A stretch of 64,000 nt of DNA from Algoriphagus oliviformis (GCF_017254915.1 NZ_JAFKCT010000005.1:186001-250000), one strand, 5' to 3'; positions 42,732 through 52,173 are shown, counted from the stretch's first letter. The notes: generated by a model from the letters alone, not told the origin. A program made the numbers and translations.

Positions 42732-43562
42732 TTGAAGATCAGTAGCGTCCAGTCCATGCTTTTGGCGGGGATTTTTTTTGCAATGATGAACGTGTCTGTC
42801 AAGTTCATCCCACATATTCCGGCGATTGAGATCGTCTGGTTTCGCTCGGTGTTCAGTCTGGTCTTCACTTTCATCGTACTCGGGCAAAAAGGCATTTCCC
42901 CCTTTGGCAACCGCAAGGGCAGCTTGGTGATTCGCGGGATCGTGGGTTCGATCAGCCTGATCTTGTTTTTCTACACCCTGCAGCGGATTCCTCTTGCCAG
43001 CGCGGTGACCATGCAGTACCTGTCGCCGATATTCACGACTATCCTGGGTGTGTTCATCATCAAGGAAAAAGTCCGGCCCATTCAGTTTCTCTATTTCGCG
43101 ATGGCATTTGCGGGGGTGCTGATCATTCAGGGCGTAGACCCGAGGGTAGATCCGCTCAGCGCCCTGATGGGCATCACTTCCGGACTAGCGGCTGGAGTCG
43201 CCTATAATATGATCCGAAAGCTGAAAACCTCCGAGCATCCCCTGGTGATCGTCTTTTACTTTCCGCTAGTCACACTTCCCATTGCCTCGATCATCATGTA
43301 TTTTGACTGGGTGACTCCGGTAGGTTGGGATTGGGTGATGCTGCTCTGGATTGGCTTTTGCACGCAAAGTGCCCAGTATTTTATGACGGTGGCCTACCAA
43401 ACCGGCAATCTTGCCCGGGTATCCAGCCTCAGCTACATGGGGGTACTCTACGCGCTGATCTTTGGGTTTTTCCTCTTTGGCGAGACCTTCCCGCTCGCAT
43501 CTTACATCGGTATGGGCTTGGTGCTTGTGGGTATTTTGTTAAACCTGAGGGTGAAAAGCTAG
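42732..43562 (+). CDS. EamA/DMT-family transporter
   Basis: Drug/metabolite exporter of the inner membrane, 276 residues, 10 hydrophobic helices in two EamA repeats (MLLAGIFFAMMNVSVKFIPH; PLASAVTMQYLSPIFTTILG in the first; ASIIMYFDWVTPVG and RVSSLSYMGVLYALIFGFFL in the second). Start is uncertain: TTG at 42732 gives MKISSVQSMLLAG, ATG at 42756 begins inside helix 1, and TTG at 42696 extends further. Substrate unknown. It may be cotranscribed with nothing downstream, as pncB starts 153 bp on. Confidence 0.88.
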   Translation: MKISSVQSMLLAGIFFAMMNVSVKFIPHIPAIEIVWFRSVFSLVFTFIVLGQKGISPFGNRKGSLVIRGIVGSISLILFFYTLQRIPLASAVTMQYLSPIFTTILGVFIIKEKVRPIQFLYFAMAFAGVLIIQGVDPRVDPLSALMGITSGLAAGVAYNMIRKLKTSEHPLVIVFYFPLVTLPIASIIMYFDWVTPVGWDWVMLLWIGFCTQSAQYFMTVAYQTGNLARVSSLSYMGVLYALIFGFFLFGETFPLASYIGMGLVLVGILLNLRVKS

Positions 43563-43715
43563 AGTGGAGAGAGGAGACCCAAGATGCCCCTGGCAAAAGA
43601 AACTGGGGTTGGGAAAAGTCCGAGCGGTCTTCCACTGAGCTATAGTGCCGCATGATTGGCGGTTCGTATTTCTCTTCCCAAGCACTTACCTTTAAGCAAC
43701 AATTTGCTGGCGTTA

Positions 43716-45203
43716 ATGAAAATCACCAAAGACCTCTATCAAAGCAACCTGGTTTTGCTCACCGATTTTTACCAACTCACGATGGCCTATGCCTATTGGA
43801 AATCGGGCAAGGGAGAGCAGGAGGCCGTTTTCAACCTGTTTTTTAGAAAACACCCTTTTCAGGGAGGTTTTACCCTGGCGGCGGGATTGGACTACGTGGT
43901 CGATTTTTGCAACAATTTCAAGTTTGAAAAAGCCGACTTGGAATACCTGGAGGTGATGAAAAACAAGGACGGGAGTCCGGTCTTTGAGCCGGCGTTTCTG
44001 GACTACCTCCAAAACCTCCAATTCTCCTGCGACATCGATGCGGTAGAGGAGGGGACGGTCATTTTTCCCAACTCACCCATGGTCAGGGTCAAAGGGCCGC
44101 TGATCCAATGCCAGCTGCTGGAGACTCCGCTGCTGAACATCATCAATTTCCAAACCCTGATCGCCACCAAAGCTGCCCGGATCAACGTTGCCGCACAGGG
44201 AGAGCCGGTTTTGGAGTTTGGGCTTCGCCGGGCACAGGGCATAGACGGGGCTTTGGCAGCCAGCCGCGCCGCCTACATCGGCGGCTGTACCTCCACGTCC
44301 AATGTGATGGCTGGCAAGCTGTTCGGAATTCCAGTCGCTGGAACCCATGCGCACAGTTGGATCATGTCTTTTGAGACGGAGCTGGAGGCCTTTCAGGCCT
44401 ATGCGGAAGCCTTCCCAGATCAATGTATCTTCTTGGTAGACACCTATGATACGATCAATGGGGTGAAGAATGCCATCAAGGTCGGGGAGATTTTGCGGAG
44501 CAAGGGAAAAGAAATGGTGGGCATCCGGATTGACTCCGGCGATCTGGCCTACTACAGTTCCCAAGCCCGACAGATGTTGGATGAGGCGGGTTTTCCGGAA
44601 GCAAAAATCGTCGCTTCCAACGACCTGGACGAGCATATCATTGCCTCGCTCAAATCCCAGGATGCCGATATCAACGTGTGGGGAGTGGGTACCAAGCTGG
44701 TCACTGCCTACGATCAGCCAGCCCTGGGCGCGGTGTATAAGCTCTCAGCGATCAAGAATGCGGACGGCCACTGGGAGCCCCGGGTAAAGGTATCCCAGCA
44801 GTCGCTAAAGATCAACGTGCCGGGATTTCACAATACCAAACGGTATTTCAGCAAAGGGAAAGCCGTGGCGGACATGATCTTCCTCGAAGACCAGGAAATC
44901 GACCCCAAGGGCGTAGTGATCATCGATCCGGTCGATGCGACGCGACGCAAGCGCTTGATGCCCGCATTCTATCAGGAAGAAGTCTTGCTGAAACCGATAT
45001 TCAAGCAAGGAAAAAAAGTGTATAAGCTGCCTACTTTGACAGAGATACGGGAGCGAGCTTCAAGCCAACTGGAGTCGCTAGATAAGACGCATATGCGCTT
45101 GGTAAACCCACACCTGTATCCGGTAGGTTTGGAGGAAAACCTGCACCATCTGCGGATGGAGCTGGTATTGAAAGCCAAAAAATTTGAAAATGGTGAAGAT
45201 TGA
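43716..45203 (+). CDS. pncB: Nicotinate phosphoribosyltransferase
   Basis: Joins nicotinate to phosphoribosyl pyrophosphate to make nicotinate mononucleotide for NAD salvage. From the ATG at 43716 (MKITKDLYQSNLVLLTDFYQ) it has 495 residues. Typical segments are TDFYQLTMAYAYWKSGKGEQ, FGLRRAQGIDGALAASRAAY, GTHAHSWIMSF with the catalytic histidine, and VGIRIDSGDLAYYS. Its end overlaps the start of pncA by 14 bp, so nicotinamide can be turned to nicotinate and then used. Confidence 0.96.
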   Translation: MKITKDLYQSNLVLLTDFYQLTMAYAYWKSGKGEQEAVFNLFFRKHPFQGGFTLAAGLDYVVDFCNNFKFEKADLEYLEVMKNKDGSPVFEPAFLDYLQNLQFSCDIDAVEEGTVIFPNSPMVRVKGPLIQCQLLETPLLNIINFQTLIATKAARINVAAQGEPVLEFGLRRAQGIDGALAASRAAYIGGCTSTSNVMAGKLFGIPVAGTHAHSWIMSFETELEAFQAYAEAFPDQCIFLVDTYDTINGVKNAIKVGEILRSKGKEMVGIRIDSGDLAYYSSQARQMLDEAGFPEAKIVASNDLDEHIIASLKSQDADINVWGVGTKLVTAYDQPALGAVYKLSAIKNADGHWEPRVKVSQQSLKINVPGFHNTKRYFSKGKAVADMIFLEDQEIDPKGVVIIDPVDATRRKRLMPAFYQEEVLLKPIFKQGKKVYKLPTLTEIRERASSQLESLDKTHMRLVNPHLYPVGLEENLHHLRMELVLKAKKFENGED

Positions 45204-45819
45204 AAAAGACGACGCGCTGCTGATCGTGGACGTGCAAAATGACTTCCTGCCAGGCGGCGCACTGGCAGTAGCCGAGGGAGATCAGGTGATCCCGGTGATC
45301 AATGGGCTGCAAAAGAAATTTGGGCTGGTCGTCGCCACACAGGACTTTCACCCCGCCTGCCATGGCAGCTTTGCGGCAAACCATCCGGGCAAAAGGCCCG
45401 GCGAGATCATTGAGCTGGCGGGCTTGCCCCAAGTATTATGGCCAGTCCATTGCGTGCAGGGCAGTTCGGGCGCGGACTTCCATGACGGATTAGACCGTGG
45501 GACTTGGAAGGCCGTTTTTCAAAAGGGCAAAAACCCGGAGGTGGATTCCTATTCCGGCTTTTTTGACAACGCCAGAAGAGGCGCGACAGGCCTCGGGGAT
45601 TTTCTGACAGCAACTGGCGTACGGCGGGTGTTTGTGTGTGGGCTGGCCCTGGATTATTGCGTTAAATTTACCGCCACAGACGCCAAGGAGCTGGGTTTTG
45701 AGACCTTTTTGGTCAGCGATGCGACCCGCGCGGTGAATTTGGCCCCAGGCGATGGAGCAAAGGCAATCCAAGAAATGAAAACGCTGGGCATCAAAATCAT
45801 TACCAGCAAAGAACTTTAA
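45190..45819 (+). CDS. pncA: Nicotinamidase
   Basis: Hydrolyses nicotinamide to nicotinate. 209 residues from the ATG at 45190 inside the pncB end. The catalytic triad of the isochorismatase family is present: Asp in ALLIVDVQNDFLPGG, Lys in AVFQKGKNPEVDSYSGF, Cys in VCGLALDYCVKFTATDA; metal ligands are in TQDFHPACHGSF. Directly followed (3 bp) by a thioesterase, giving a pncB-pncA-thioesterase unit. Confidence 0.96.
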   Translation: MVKIEKDDALLIVDVQNDFLPGGALAVAEGDQVIPVINGLQKKFGLVVATQDFHPACHGSFAANHPGKRPGEIIELAGLPQVLWPVHCVQGSSGADFHDGLDRGTWKAVFQKGKNPEVDSYSGFFDNARRGATGLGDFLTATGVRRVFVCGLALDYCVKFTATDAKELGFETFLVSDATRAVNLAPGDGAKAIQEMKTLGIKIITSKEL

Positions 45820-45822
45820 GAC

Positions 45823-46338
45823 ATGTTTGACTACGATCCAGACAAGCACTACGCCAGCGAAACCGAAAGCCGCGTGGTGATCCGCTTTCAGGACTGCGAC
45901 CCGCTCCAGCACCTGAACAATGCGAAGTACTTCGACTATTTTTTCAACGCCCGCGAAGACCAGGTTCCGAAGCTATACGGCTTGGAAATCATCGATCTGA
46001 TCAAAACCTACAAGGCCGCCTGGGTGGTGTACAACCACAACATCAGCTACGTGAAGCCTGCTATGGTCGGGGAGTGGGTGCGCATCATGAGCCGGATACT
46101 GTGGTACAACCACAACACCATCGTGGTGGAGTACTACATGACCGATGACTCCAAGACCCAGCTGAAGACCGTGCTCTGGTCGACCATGCGCTATGTGACG
46201 CTGAAAGAAGGCAAATCCACCGACCACAGCGGGGCGGTGCAGGATTTTCTGAAAGCCACTTCCGTGAATCTGGACATCTCCCAGATGGATATCCGGGACA
46301 GGGTGAAAGCGCTGGTGGCGGAGTTTAAAAAAGCCTAG
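45823..46338 (+). CDS. Acyl-CoA thioesterase, hotdog fold (4HBT type)
   Basis: 171 residues. The motif RFQDCDPLQHLNNAKYFDYF (about 23-42) is the 4-hydroxybenzoyl-CoA thioesterase signature with the catalytic Asp and active-site Asn. The C-terminal end (DISQMDIRDRVKALVAEFKK) is helical. Substrate unknown. Begins 3 bp after pncA and ends 41 bp before the DHFR-like gene, so a shared transcript is likely, though the functional link with NAD salvage is not evident. Confidence 0.9.
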   Translation: MFDYDPDKHYASETESRVVIRFQDCDPLQHLNNAKYFDYFFNAREDQVPKLYGLEIIDLIKTYKAAWVVYNHNISYVKPAMVGEWVRIMSRILWYNHNTIVVEYYMTDDSKTQLKTVLWSTMRYVTLKEGKSTDHSGAVQDFLKATSVNLDISQMDIRDRVKALVAEFKKA

Positions 46339-46379
46339 GCGAAAAGGATAAGAGCAATTGCCATAAATACACGAAAACC

Positions 46380-46913
46380 ATGAGGAAATTGAGCATTTAC
46401 ATCGCCTCCAGTTTGGACGGCTTTATCGCCAAGCCAAATGACAACCTGGAGTTTCTCAAACTGGTCGAGAAGGAAGGGGAGGACTACGGCTATGCTGATT
46501 TTACGGCGACGATAGATACGATCATTCTCGGGCGGAAAACCTACGACTGGGTGCTTCGGGAAGTCGGTACCTCGCACTATGACAATGGCGACAGGGACGT
46601 CTATGTGATCACCCGCTCGCCTAGGCCCAGCAGCGGCAGGACTACTTTTTTTACCGGTGACTTGCCAGAGTTGGTCAGGGGGCTAAAGTCTGGAGAGGGG
46701 AAAAACATCTACTGCGACGGCGGAGCCGAGGTGATCAATTCCCTTTTGCGGCACGACCTGATCGACGAACTGATCATTTCCGTGATTCCCGTACTGCTCG
46801 GTGAGGGAACGCGGCTTTTTGCCGAGGGAAGGCCAGAACAGCAGCTTGAACTTTTGGGCACCAAATCATTTGAAAGCGGCCTGGTGCAGCTTCACTACCG
46901 GCGCAAAGGATAA
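46380..46913 (+). CDS. Dihydrofolate reductase family protein (RibD C-terminal type)
   Basis: 177 residues: MRKLSIYIASSLDGFIAKPN start, then TIDTIILGRKTYDWVLREVG, IYCDGGAEVINSLLRHDLID and ISVIPVLLGEGTRLFAEGRP, the RibD_C/YyaP-YwjB pattern. Probably an NADPH-dependent reductase of unknown substrate, not the classical folA. Last gene of the likely pncB-pncA transcript. Confidence 0.92.
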   Translation: MRKLSIYIASSLDGFIAKPNDNLEFLKLVEKEGEDYGYADFTATIDTIILGRKTYDWVLREVGTSHYDNGDRDVYVITRSPRPSSGRTTFFTGDLPELVRGLKSGEGKNIYCDGGAEVINSLLRHDLIDELIISVIPVLLGEGTRLFAEGRPEQQLELLGTKSFESGLVQLHYRRKG

Positions 46914-46955
46914 ATTGGCAGACAGCACGCTACTTTTTTCCATAAAAGCTGAAAA

Positions 46956-47273
46956 TCAAAGCTCAAATCCATAGTCCCGCTCCACGAGCGCAATGCGGGT
47001 TTTGTAGGCCGAGTACCATTTTTCGCGGCCGTATTGCTGGGCGAGCAGGTGGTCTGTATTCGCCTTCCATTTGCGTATCGCCTCGGTGTCAGTCCAGTAG
47101 GAAATGGTGATTCCCAATCCCTCGCGCACACTTTCATGTCCTAGGTAGCCGGCTTGCTGCTCGGCAAGGCGGACCATTTCCCCGGCCATTTCTGCATAGC
47201 CTTCGTCCACGTCTGTACGGATGTTGGAGAAAATCACGGCGTAGTAGGGTGGTTTTGGAGTGGTTGCTATCAT
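46956..47273 (-). CDS. Antibiotic biosynthesis monooxygenase (ABM) family protein
   Basis: 105-residue ferredoxin-like dimeric alpha+beta barrel. PYYAVIFSNIRTDVDEGYAE, AEQQAGYLGHESVREGLGIT and DTEAIRKWKANTDHLLAQQY follow ABM-domain order. Role unknown; homologues include quinol monooxygenases and heme-degrading enzymes. Convergent with the DHFR-like gene. Confidence 0.88.
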   Translation of the reverse strand: MIATTPKPPYYAVIFSNIRTDVDEGYAEMAGEMVRLAEQQAGYLGHESVREGLGITISYWTDTEAIRKWKANTDHLLAQQYGREKWYSAYKTRIALVERDYGFEL

Positions 47274-47432
47274 TTTTTTTTGAAAAAGGAGTAGGGGTAA
47301 AGGTCGGCTCGATTGTCTTAGCTAAAAATAGGGAAAAGAGCGGGCGTGTTTGTCGCACTGCCAAGAAATAGTCGGCCTGGCTCAGAGACCCTGAAGAAAA
47401 GCAGAATCAAAACTATCTAAATAAAACCAACT

Positions 47433-48380
47433 ATGAGATTTAGCAACATGAGTTACAAGAGCAAAAGTACCGGCCTGCTACTGGCAGCGTTGATCGCGTT
47501 TTCTTCCTGCGAAGGAGAAATGGAAGTCGTGCAAAGCATCAATGAGGAATTTGCCGGTGTCGAAAAGATCCAGGTCGAATCGTCCTTCATGGAAATCAAC
47601 TACCAAGGGGTTTCCGGTCAGGCGGCTGTACAAATGAATGGGCTCTTGGAGTCCAGCCGCTCTGGCAATTTCGAGATCGAATACAAGCAGGAGGGAAATA
47701 CCCTCTTCATCGAACTGGACAAAAACGGCGTTTTCGGGGGCGGTAACCATCGGGCAGTGGTCAATTTGGTCGGGCCAAAAGACTTGGAGCTGAGCGTGGA
47801 GTCTGGATCTGGCAAGACGGTCGTGTCTGGCATCGAGTATCCGCACCTTCACCTCAGCTCTGGCTCAGGCAATATCCGGGTGATGCAAGCTCGGGTGCCT
47901 TCCATACGCCTGCAGGTGGGATCGGGGTCCATCGAAGGGTTCGACTTGATCGGTGACGTAGATGCAGATGCTTCCTCCGGAAAGATAGAAATCGATCAGA
48001 TGCAAGGCAATCTCGCCATCGAAGCCTCCAGCGGTGGCGTCAAAGTAAGAAACCTGACCGGCAAGCTCAACGTGCAGATGAGCTCTGGAAAAGTGGAAGT
48101 GGCCAATGTCTCCGAGATGGAAAGCATGAAGGTAAGCTCCGGCAGTATCACCGGAACCGGAGTGGGCCTGAGCCCCAATACGCGCTTGGTGAGCTCTTCG
48201 GGAAGGATTGCCATCCAGAGCATTTCCAACTTGGCGGACTACAACTATGATTTCGAGGCGGGGAGCGGCCGGGTGACCGTGGGCGAAAGCTCTTCCTCTG
48301 GCTCGCTGAAGATCAACAACGGCGCGTCAAGTACTATTTCGGGCTCCGTTTCCAGCGGATCCATAGAAATCAAAAACTAG
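47433..48380 (+). CDS. DUF4097-type beta-helix lipoprotein
   Basis: 315 residues with a lipoprotein signal (ALIAFSSCEGE, cysteine near residue 27). From residue about 110 a repeated beta structure carries Ser/Gly-rich turns (SGSGKTVVSGIEYPHLHLSS, ASSGKIEIDQMQGNLAIEAS, SSGGVKVRNLTGKLNV) as in DUF4097/head GIN-type adhesin-like proteins. Likely periplasmic or surface. Function not known. Alone; ends at a strong terminator. Confidence 0.87.
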   Translation: MRFSNMSYKSKSTGLLLAALIAFSSCEGEMEVVQSINEEFAGVEKIQVESSFMEINYQGVSGQAAVQMNGLLESSRSGNFEIEYKQEGNTLFIELDKNGVFGGGNHRAVVNLVGPKDLELSVESGSGKTVVSGIEYPHLHLSSGSGNIRVMQARVPSIRLQVGSGSIEGFDLIGDVDADASSGKIEIDQMQGNLAIEASSGGVKVRNLTGKLNVQMSSGKVEVANVSEMESMKVSSGSITGTGVGLSPNTRLVSSSGRIAIQSISNLADYNYDFEAGSGRVTVGESSSSGSLKINNGASSTISGSVSSGSIEIKN

Positions 48381-48392
48381 CAGTCGAAGTCC

Positions 48393-48430
48393 AAAAAACG
48401 CAGCCCCGGCGATTTGCCGGGGCTTTTTTT
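48393..48430 (+). terminator. Terminator after the DUF4097 lipoprotein
   Basis: A 9-bp perfect stem AGCCCCGGC (48402-48410) with GCCGGGGCT (48416-48424), loop GATTT, then T7. Confidence 0.92.
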
Positions 48431-48639
48431 GTCCAAACGACATATCGTTTACGATTTTTTGTACTTGGTTTTGAAAATTGGGTATTCTGCCGAAAAGGGT
48501 AAACCTTGCAGCACTATTCACTGAATACAATCGATAGCACGTGTCGGTTTGATATTTGTCAAGAAAATCCAGGGAGCAAATCTCCCCGAGGAAGATCTGC
48601 GTAATTTTGTATGCATGACGAATAAGTTGTCTTGGATTT

Positions 48640-48868
48640 CCAAATAATATTTGGCTGGCGTTGTTTTGTTTCTTCTTTGCGAAACAAGAGCCGGGGTGTT
48701 GCGGTGTCAGAATTCCGCAACGAGTCCTGAGGCCAAGCCAGACATCTCGACTTCAATACAGTCTTCCTTTCTGTGTCGATACCAATACTTGGTAAAAATA
48801 ATAAAGGAGTAGTGAAAAGTTGTTTAAATCACCCCCAAAAACCCCGGTATATACACCGGGGTTTTGTT
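48640..48868 (+). ncRNA. Candidate structured RNA ending in a terminator
   Basis: The 48431-48922 gap has no convincing gene. It contains CCAAAT-AAT-ATTTGG (48640-48654), TTGTTTC/GAAACAA (48666-48687), GTTGCGG/CCGCAAC (48698-48721), TACCA/TGGTA (48780-48794) and a terminator stem ACCCCGGT/ACCGGGGT (48841-48862) followed by a T-rich tail. A terminator without a gene in front suggests a small transcript. No promoter with correct spacing was found, so this is weak; boundaries are approximate. Confidence 0.3.
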
Positions 48869-48922
48869 TTTGAAAAAGGATTTAGGATTGTAGAAAATCG
48901 AATTGTCGGAAGCCAACTTGGT

Positions 48923-49483
48923 TTACTTGCACTCGGATGGCCTTACCTGCGCCTTGCCGCCACAGTCGAAGTATTTTTCGAAGTTGTACCATTCCAGTGA
49001 CACACCCACTTCGCAATGGTAGTTGGCTGTAGCCTCGTCGATCGGATAGCGGATGTCTGTTGTTTCATTTATGCCCATGCCGTCGTCGACGACAGTCCAA
49101 ATAGCATAGTAGCCCGGATAGGTCGGATCGGAGCCGGAAGTGATCACGCCGGTGATTCTCGCCGTTTTGCAGTCCTCAGCAAAGGCAATGCAGATAATTT
49201 CCCCCTTGGCGTGAGAAACGGGCTCACCTTCTACTCCGAAGTTGTAAACCTCAAAAGTTCCATCTACGACGCGGTTCTTGAGCCGTCCATTGTAAGAGTG
49301 GATCTCGGTTGCGCTTTTGTACTGCATTCCTTGGAAATCCAGGAATACGTCTACAGCTTTTGCGGTGCCTTCCTTATCGATCCAGGGTATGTCTGGCGTC
49401 AGGGAGGTGTCTTCCAGCGAACAGCCAAATGCGAAGATGGCCAGTGCGGCGAGTGCGATGTTTTTGGGTTTGATAAACAGCAT
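48923..49483 (-). CDS. Hypothetical lipoprotein
   Basis: Not recognised. 186 residues; the signal MLFIKPKNIALAALAIFAFGC marks a lipoprotein (cysteine 21). The mature part is acidic, beta-rich, with several cysteines (IICIAFAEDCKTARITGVIT; YHCEVGVSLEWYNFEKYFDC), perhaps disulfides. No neighbour gives a clue. The 318-bp gap upstream (49484-49801) is AT-rich and shows no gene or repeat. Confidence 0.8.
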   Translation of the reverse strand: MLFIKPKNIALAALAIFAFGCSLEDTSLTPDIPWIDKEGTAKAVDVFLDFQGMQYKSATEIHSYNGRLKNRVVDGTFEVYNFGVEGEPVSHAKGEIICIAFAEDCKTARITGVITSGSDPTYPGYYAIWTVVDDGMGINETTDIRYPIDEATANYHCEVGVSLEWYNFEKYFDCGGKAQVRPSECK

Positions 49484-49801
49484 GTCTTTTTATTAAAACC
49501 AATAAATAATATATGAAATACAAATAAATGTATTTGATTGAAATTTTCAAATTAACGATGAAAAAAAACTAATTTTTGTTGGTGCAATTGAAGTAGTAGT
49601 CAGTTTTGAAAAGGAGGATCAAAAAGGGAATTTGTCTTTTGGAAATCGGAAGGGGGAGTTCAGGGCTTAATCCCAATTTCCTGTGGAATCGCTGATTTCA
49701 GCCCGATAGGCGGGTTTACATAGAGTCCGGAATTCCTTAACTTTTGCCAACGAGTCGAACCCATTCTGTTTCATTTTTCATCGACAAAACTTCCTGTTTT
49801 T
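49484..49801. other. AT-rich gap, no feature seen
   Basis: Between the divergent lipoprotein and CFA-like genes. I see no repeat, hairpin or ORF. It presumably contains both promoters. Confidence 0.4.
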
Positions 49802-50953
49802 ATGGCAAGTAAATTTGCTCGACTTTCGGATTTGCTTTGGGCGCATTTCGAGAAAGGAGGAACCGTCTCCGTCCGTATTCCATTTTCATTGATCAGTCCG
49901 GAAGGCGAAGAACGTGTATTTGGGGTAGGGTATCCCAGATTTTCGCTTCGGCTAAATGGTCAAGATGCCATATCGGCCTTGAGTACGCTGGACCAAAAGC
50001 AGATCGTAAAAGCTTACCTGAAAGGGCAGATAGACGTGTCCGGGGATTTTTTGCAGGTATTGTCTCTCAGAACTTATTTTGGGGATAGGCGTGGAGTCAA
50101 TTTTGTGTGGCGATTGGTTCGTCCCCTTCTTTTTGGCCAAGTAAAAAGCGACAAAAAATGGATTTCCCAGCACTACGACTTGGATTCGGACTTTTTCCGA
50201 CTGTTTTTGGACCAAAGACACAGAGCCTATTCCCAGGCGGTTTTCGATTCTGACCAAGAGTCTTTGGAGGATGCGGAAACGCGCAAGTTTGAATTTGTGC
50301 TGGAGTCCATAGGAGCCCAGCCGGGCCAGAGGATACTTGAGATCGGGGCGGGTTGGGGTTCCTTTGTGGAGTTTGCGGGCCAGCGGGGGATACACGTCAC
50401 CTCCTTGACCATATCGGAGCAGTCCAGACACTTTGTGCAAGAGGTCATCAATGCGCAAAACCTTCCCTGTGAGGTCTTGATGAGGCACTTTCTACAATAT
50501 GATCCCGGGGCAAAGTTTGACGCAATCGTCAACTGTGGGGTGACCGAGCACCTGCCTGATTACAAAGCTTCGCTGAGACAGTATGGCAAGTTGCTCAAGC
50601 CAGGCGGTCATCTCTATTTGGACGCCAGTGCGGATCGGACGAGGAATTCCCATGGGACGTTTATGAACAAATATGTGTTCGAAGGCAACGGCCATCTGAT
50701 GGTTTTGCATGAATATCTAGCCCAGGTGGCCAAAACACCGTTTTTGATCAAGGGCATCTGGGACGACAGACACAACTACTATCTGACCTGTCGGGAATGG
50801 GCCAAGCGGCTGGACGCCAACCGAGAACTCATCGAGGAGCGATGGAGCCAGTCGTTGTACCGGACTTTTCAGCTGTACCTATGGGGGAGTGCAGAGGGGT
50901 TTCTGTCCGGGTCTATACAGGCCTACCGCGTCGTACTTCAGCTACCCGAATGA
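49802..50953 (+). CDS. SAM-dependent methyltransferase, cyclopropane-fatty-acid-synthase family
   Basis: 383 residues. N-terminal domain, then HYDLDSDFFRLFLDQRHRAY (124-143) and the SAM site ILEIGAGWGSFVEFAGQRGI (about 178-197), followed by FDAIVNCGVTEHLPD. This is the Mycolic/CFA synthase family acting on membrane lipids. Odd point: the active-site Cys of CFA synthase (YSC) is Gln145 here (AYSQAVF), so cyclopropane formation by the standard mechanism is doubtful; it may methylate another acceptor. Ends 8 bp from the convergent serine hydrolase. Confidence 0.85.
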   Translation: MASKFARLSDLLWAHFEKGGTVSVRIPFSLISPEGEERVFGVGYPRFSLRLNGQDAISALSTLDQKQIVKAYLKGQIDVSGDFLQVLSLRTYFGDRRGVNFVWRLVRPLLFGQVKSDKKWISQHYDLDSDFFRLFLDQRHRAYSQAVFDSDQESLEDAETRKFEFVLESIGAQPGQRILEIGAGWGSFVEFAGQRGIHVTSLTISEQSRHFVQEVINAQNLPCEVLMRHFLQYDPGAKFDAIVNCGVTEHLPDYKASLRQYGKLLKPGGHLYLDASADRTRNSHGTFMNKYVFEGNGHLMVLHEYLAQVAKTPFLIKGIWDDRHNYYLTCREWAKRLDANRELIEERWSQSLYRTFQLYLWGSAEGFLSGSIQAYRVVLQLPE

Positions 50954-50961
50954 TTTCGAAG

Positions 50962-52173
50962 CTATTTGCCAAGGCTTTCCAGCACCAGTCTTACCAATTC
51001 GGCCTTGTCTCCGTTTGGAATCCATCGGGCCACGATCACCAGGTCGTTTTCTTGATCTACGTAGACCATGTTCGTTCCGGCACCGATATGGAGAAAAGCA
51101 GTTTTTGGCGCCGACGGCACTTCTTTTTGGTCGTGGTTCAAAAAGTAGTTCATCATCCCGTAGCCAGGCTGAGCTTTGGTTGGTGTGCGGGATTTGGCAA
51201 TCCAGCTGGGTTCGATGAGCTGTTGGCCGTTCCAGTTTCCATTGCGCAGTGTGAGGTAGCCAAATCTGGCCTGATCCCACGCCGATAGCATCATCCCGCC
51301 ACCCCAGTGCGAGCCTCCGCTGATGGATTGGACGATCTGCCCATCCAGGATGACAAAGGAGTTTTCATAGCCCGTCCATCTCCAGGTATCGCTGGCTCCG
51401 ATGGGATCCATGATTTTTTCCTTTAGGACGTTTGGGAGCGGTTTTCTCCACACATTCAAGAGTGCCAAAGCCAGGACATTGACCCGGGTGTCGTTGTATT
51501 CATAGGTCGAGCCCGGAGCATTTCTAGGCCGCGTTCTCCATTCCTTCGCTTCGCCGCTTGGCCGATCCGCCCAGTCGGGCTTTCCCCAGAGGCTCCCTTC
51601 CCAGTCCGAAGTCTGCCTCAGCAGGTCATCCCAGCGGATCTTTCGGTTGTGCTCGGTGTCAAAGAGCTCGAATACATCGTCCTCGTAAAGATGGTCCGCT
51701 TTGTTCACGGTAGCTCGCATCGGATCGTAGGGATAGATGGGGGCCATGTAGGGATAGACCAGATCCATCTCATCGCGGATTAGTCCCTCCTTCACCGCCA
51801 GTCCCGCAGTGGTGGAAAGGAAGCTTTTTGCCACGCTGAAGGTCAAATCCACTCGCCCCGGATCTCCCCACTGACCCACGACATAGCCCTGGTAGATGAT
51901 CAGACCCGTAGCCGGCCCCCTCGTTTTCATCGGGCCCACGGGATAGCCAAAGGGCTCCCGACCAAAGGCGCTCTCGTAGTGGGCGATCTTCAGGTTGGGG
52001 TTTTGCTCACTTTCATGCGCTGTCGCAAAGTCTATGGCTGCCTTGATTTTGGCTTCGTCCAGTCCGAGCTCGTCGGGCTTCTTGCTGAGCCAGTTGTTCT
52101 TTTCTGGAAAGTAGGTTTGGGCTTGGGAGGAAAAAACGACAAGTGAGAAGAGTAGGAGGCAAAGCTTTTTCAT
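50962..52173 (-). CDS. Serine hydrolase, class C beta-lactamase/esterase family
   Basis: Exported protein of 403 residues (signal MKKLCLLLFSLVVFSSQAQ). Active-site motifs: SVAK (SxxK) in LTFSVAKSFLSTTAG, YNDTR (YxN) in TYEYNDTRVNVLALAL, and HWGGG near the C-terminus in place of KTG. The family includes peptidases, esterases and lactamases, and substrate cannot be told. No ampR-like regulator is nearby. Divergent from the FAD oxidoreductase. Confidence 0.9.
   Translation of the reverse strand: MKKLCLLLFSLVVFSSQAQTYFPEKNNWLSKKPDELGLDEAKIKAAIDFATAHESEQNPNLKIAHYESAFGREPFGYPVGPMKTRGPATGLIIYQGYVVGQWGDPGRVDLTFSVAKSFLSTTAGLAVKEGLIRDEMDLVYPYMAPIYPYDPMRATVNKADHLYEDDVFELFDTEHNRKIRWDDLLRQTSDWEGSLWGKPDWADRPSGEAKEWRTRPRNAPGSTYEYNDTRVNVLALALLNVWRKPLPNVLKEKIMDPIGASDTWRWTGYENSFVILDGQIVQSISGGSHWGGGMMLSAWDQARFGYLTLRNGNWNGQQLIEPSWIAKSRTPTKAQPGYGMMNYFLNHDQKEVPSAPKTAFLHIGAGTNMVYVDQENDLVIVARWIPNGDKAELVRLVLESLGK

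Noticed and set aside
48559..48756. 65-codon - strand frame in the gap after the DUF4097 gene
   Set aside because: Skewed composition, no start context, and it crosses hairpins and gap sequence.
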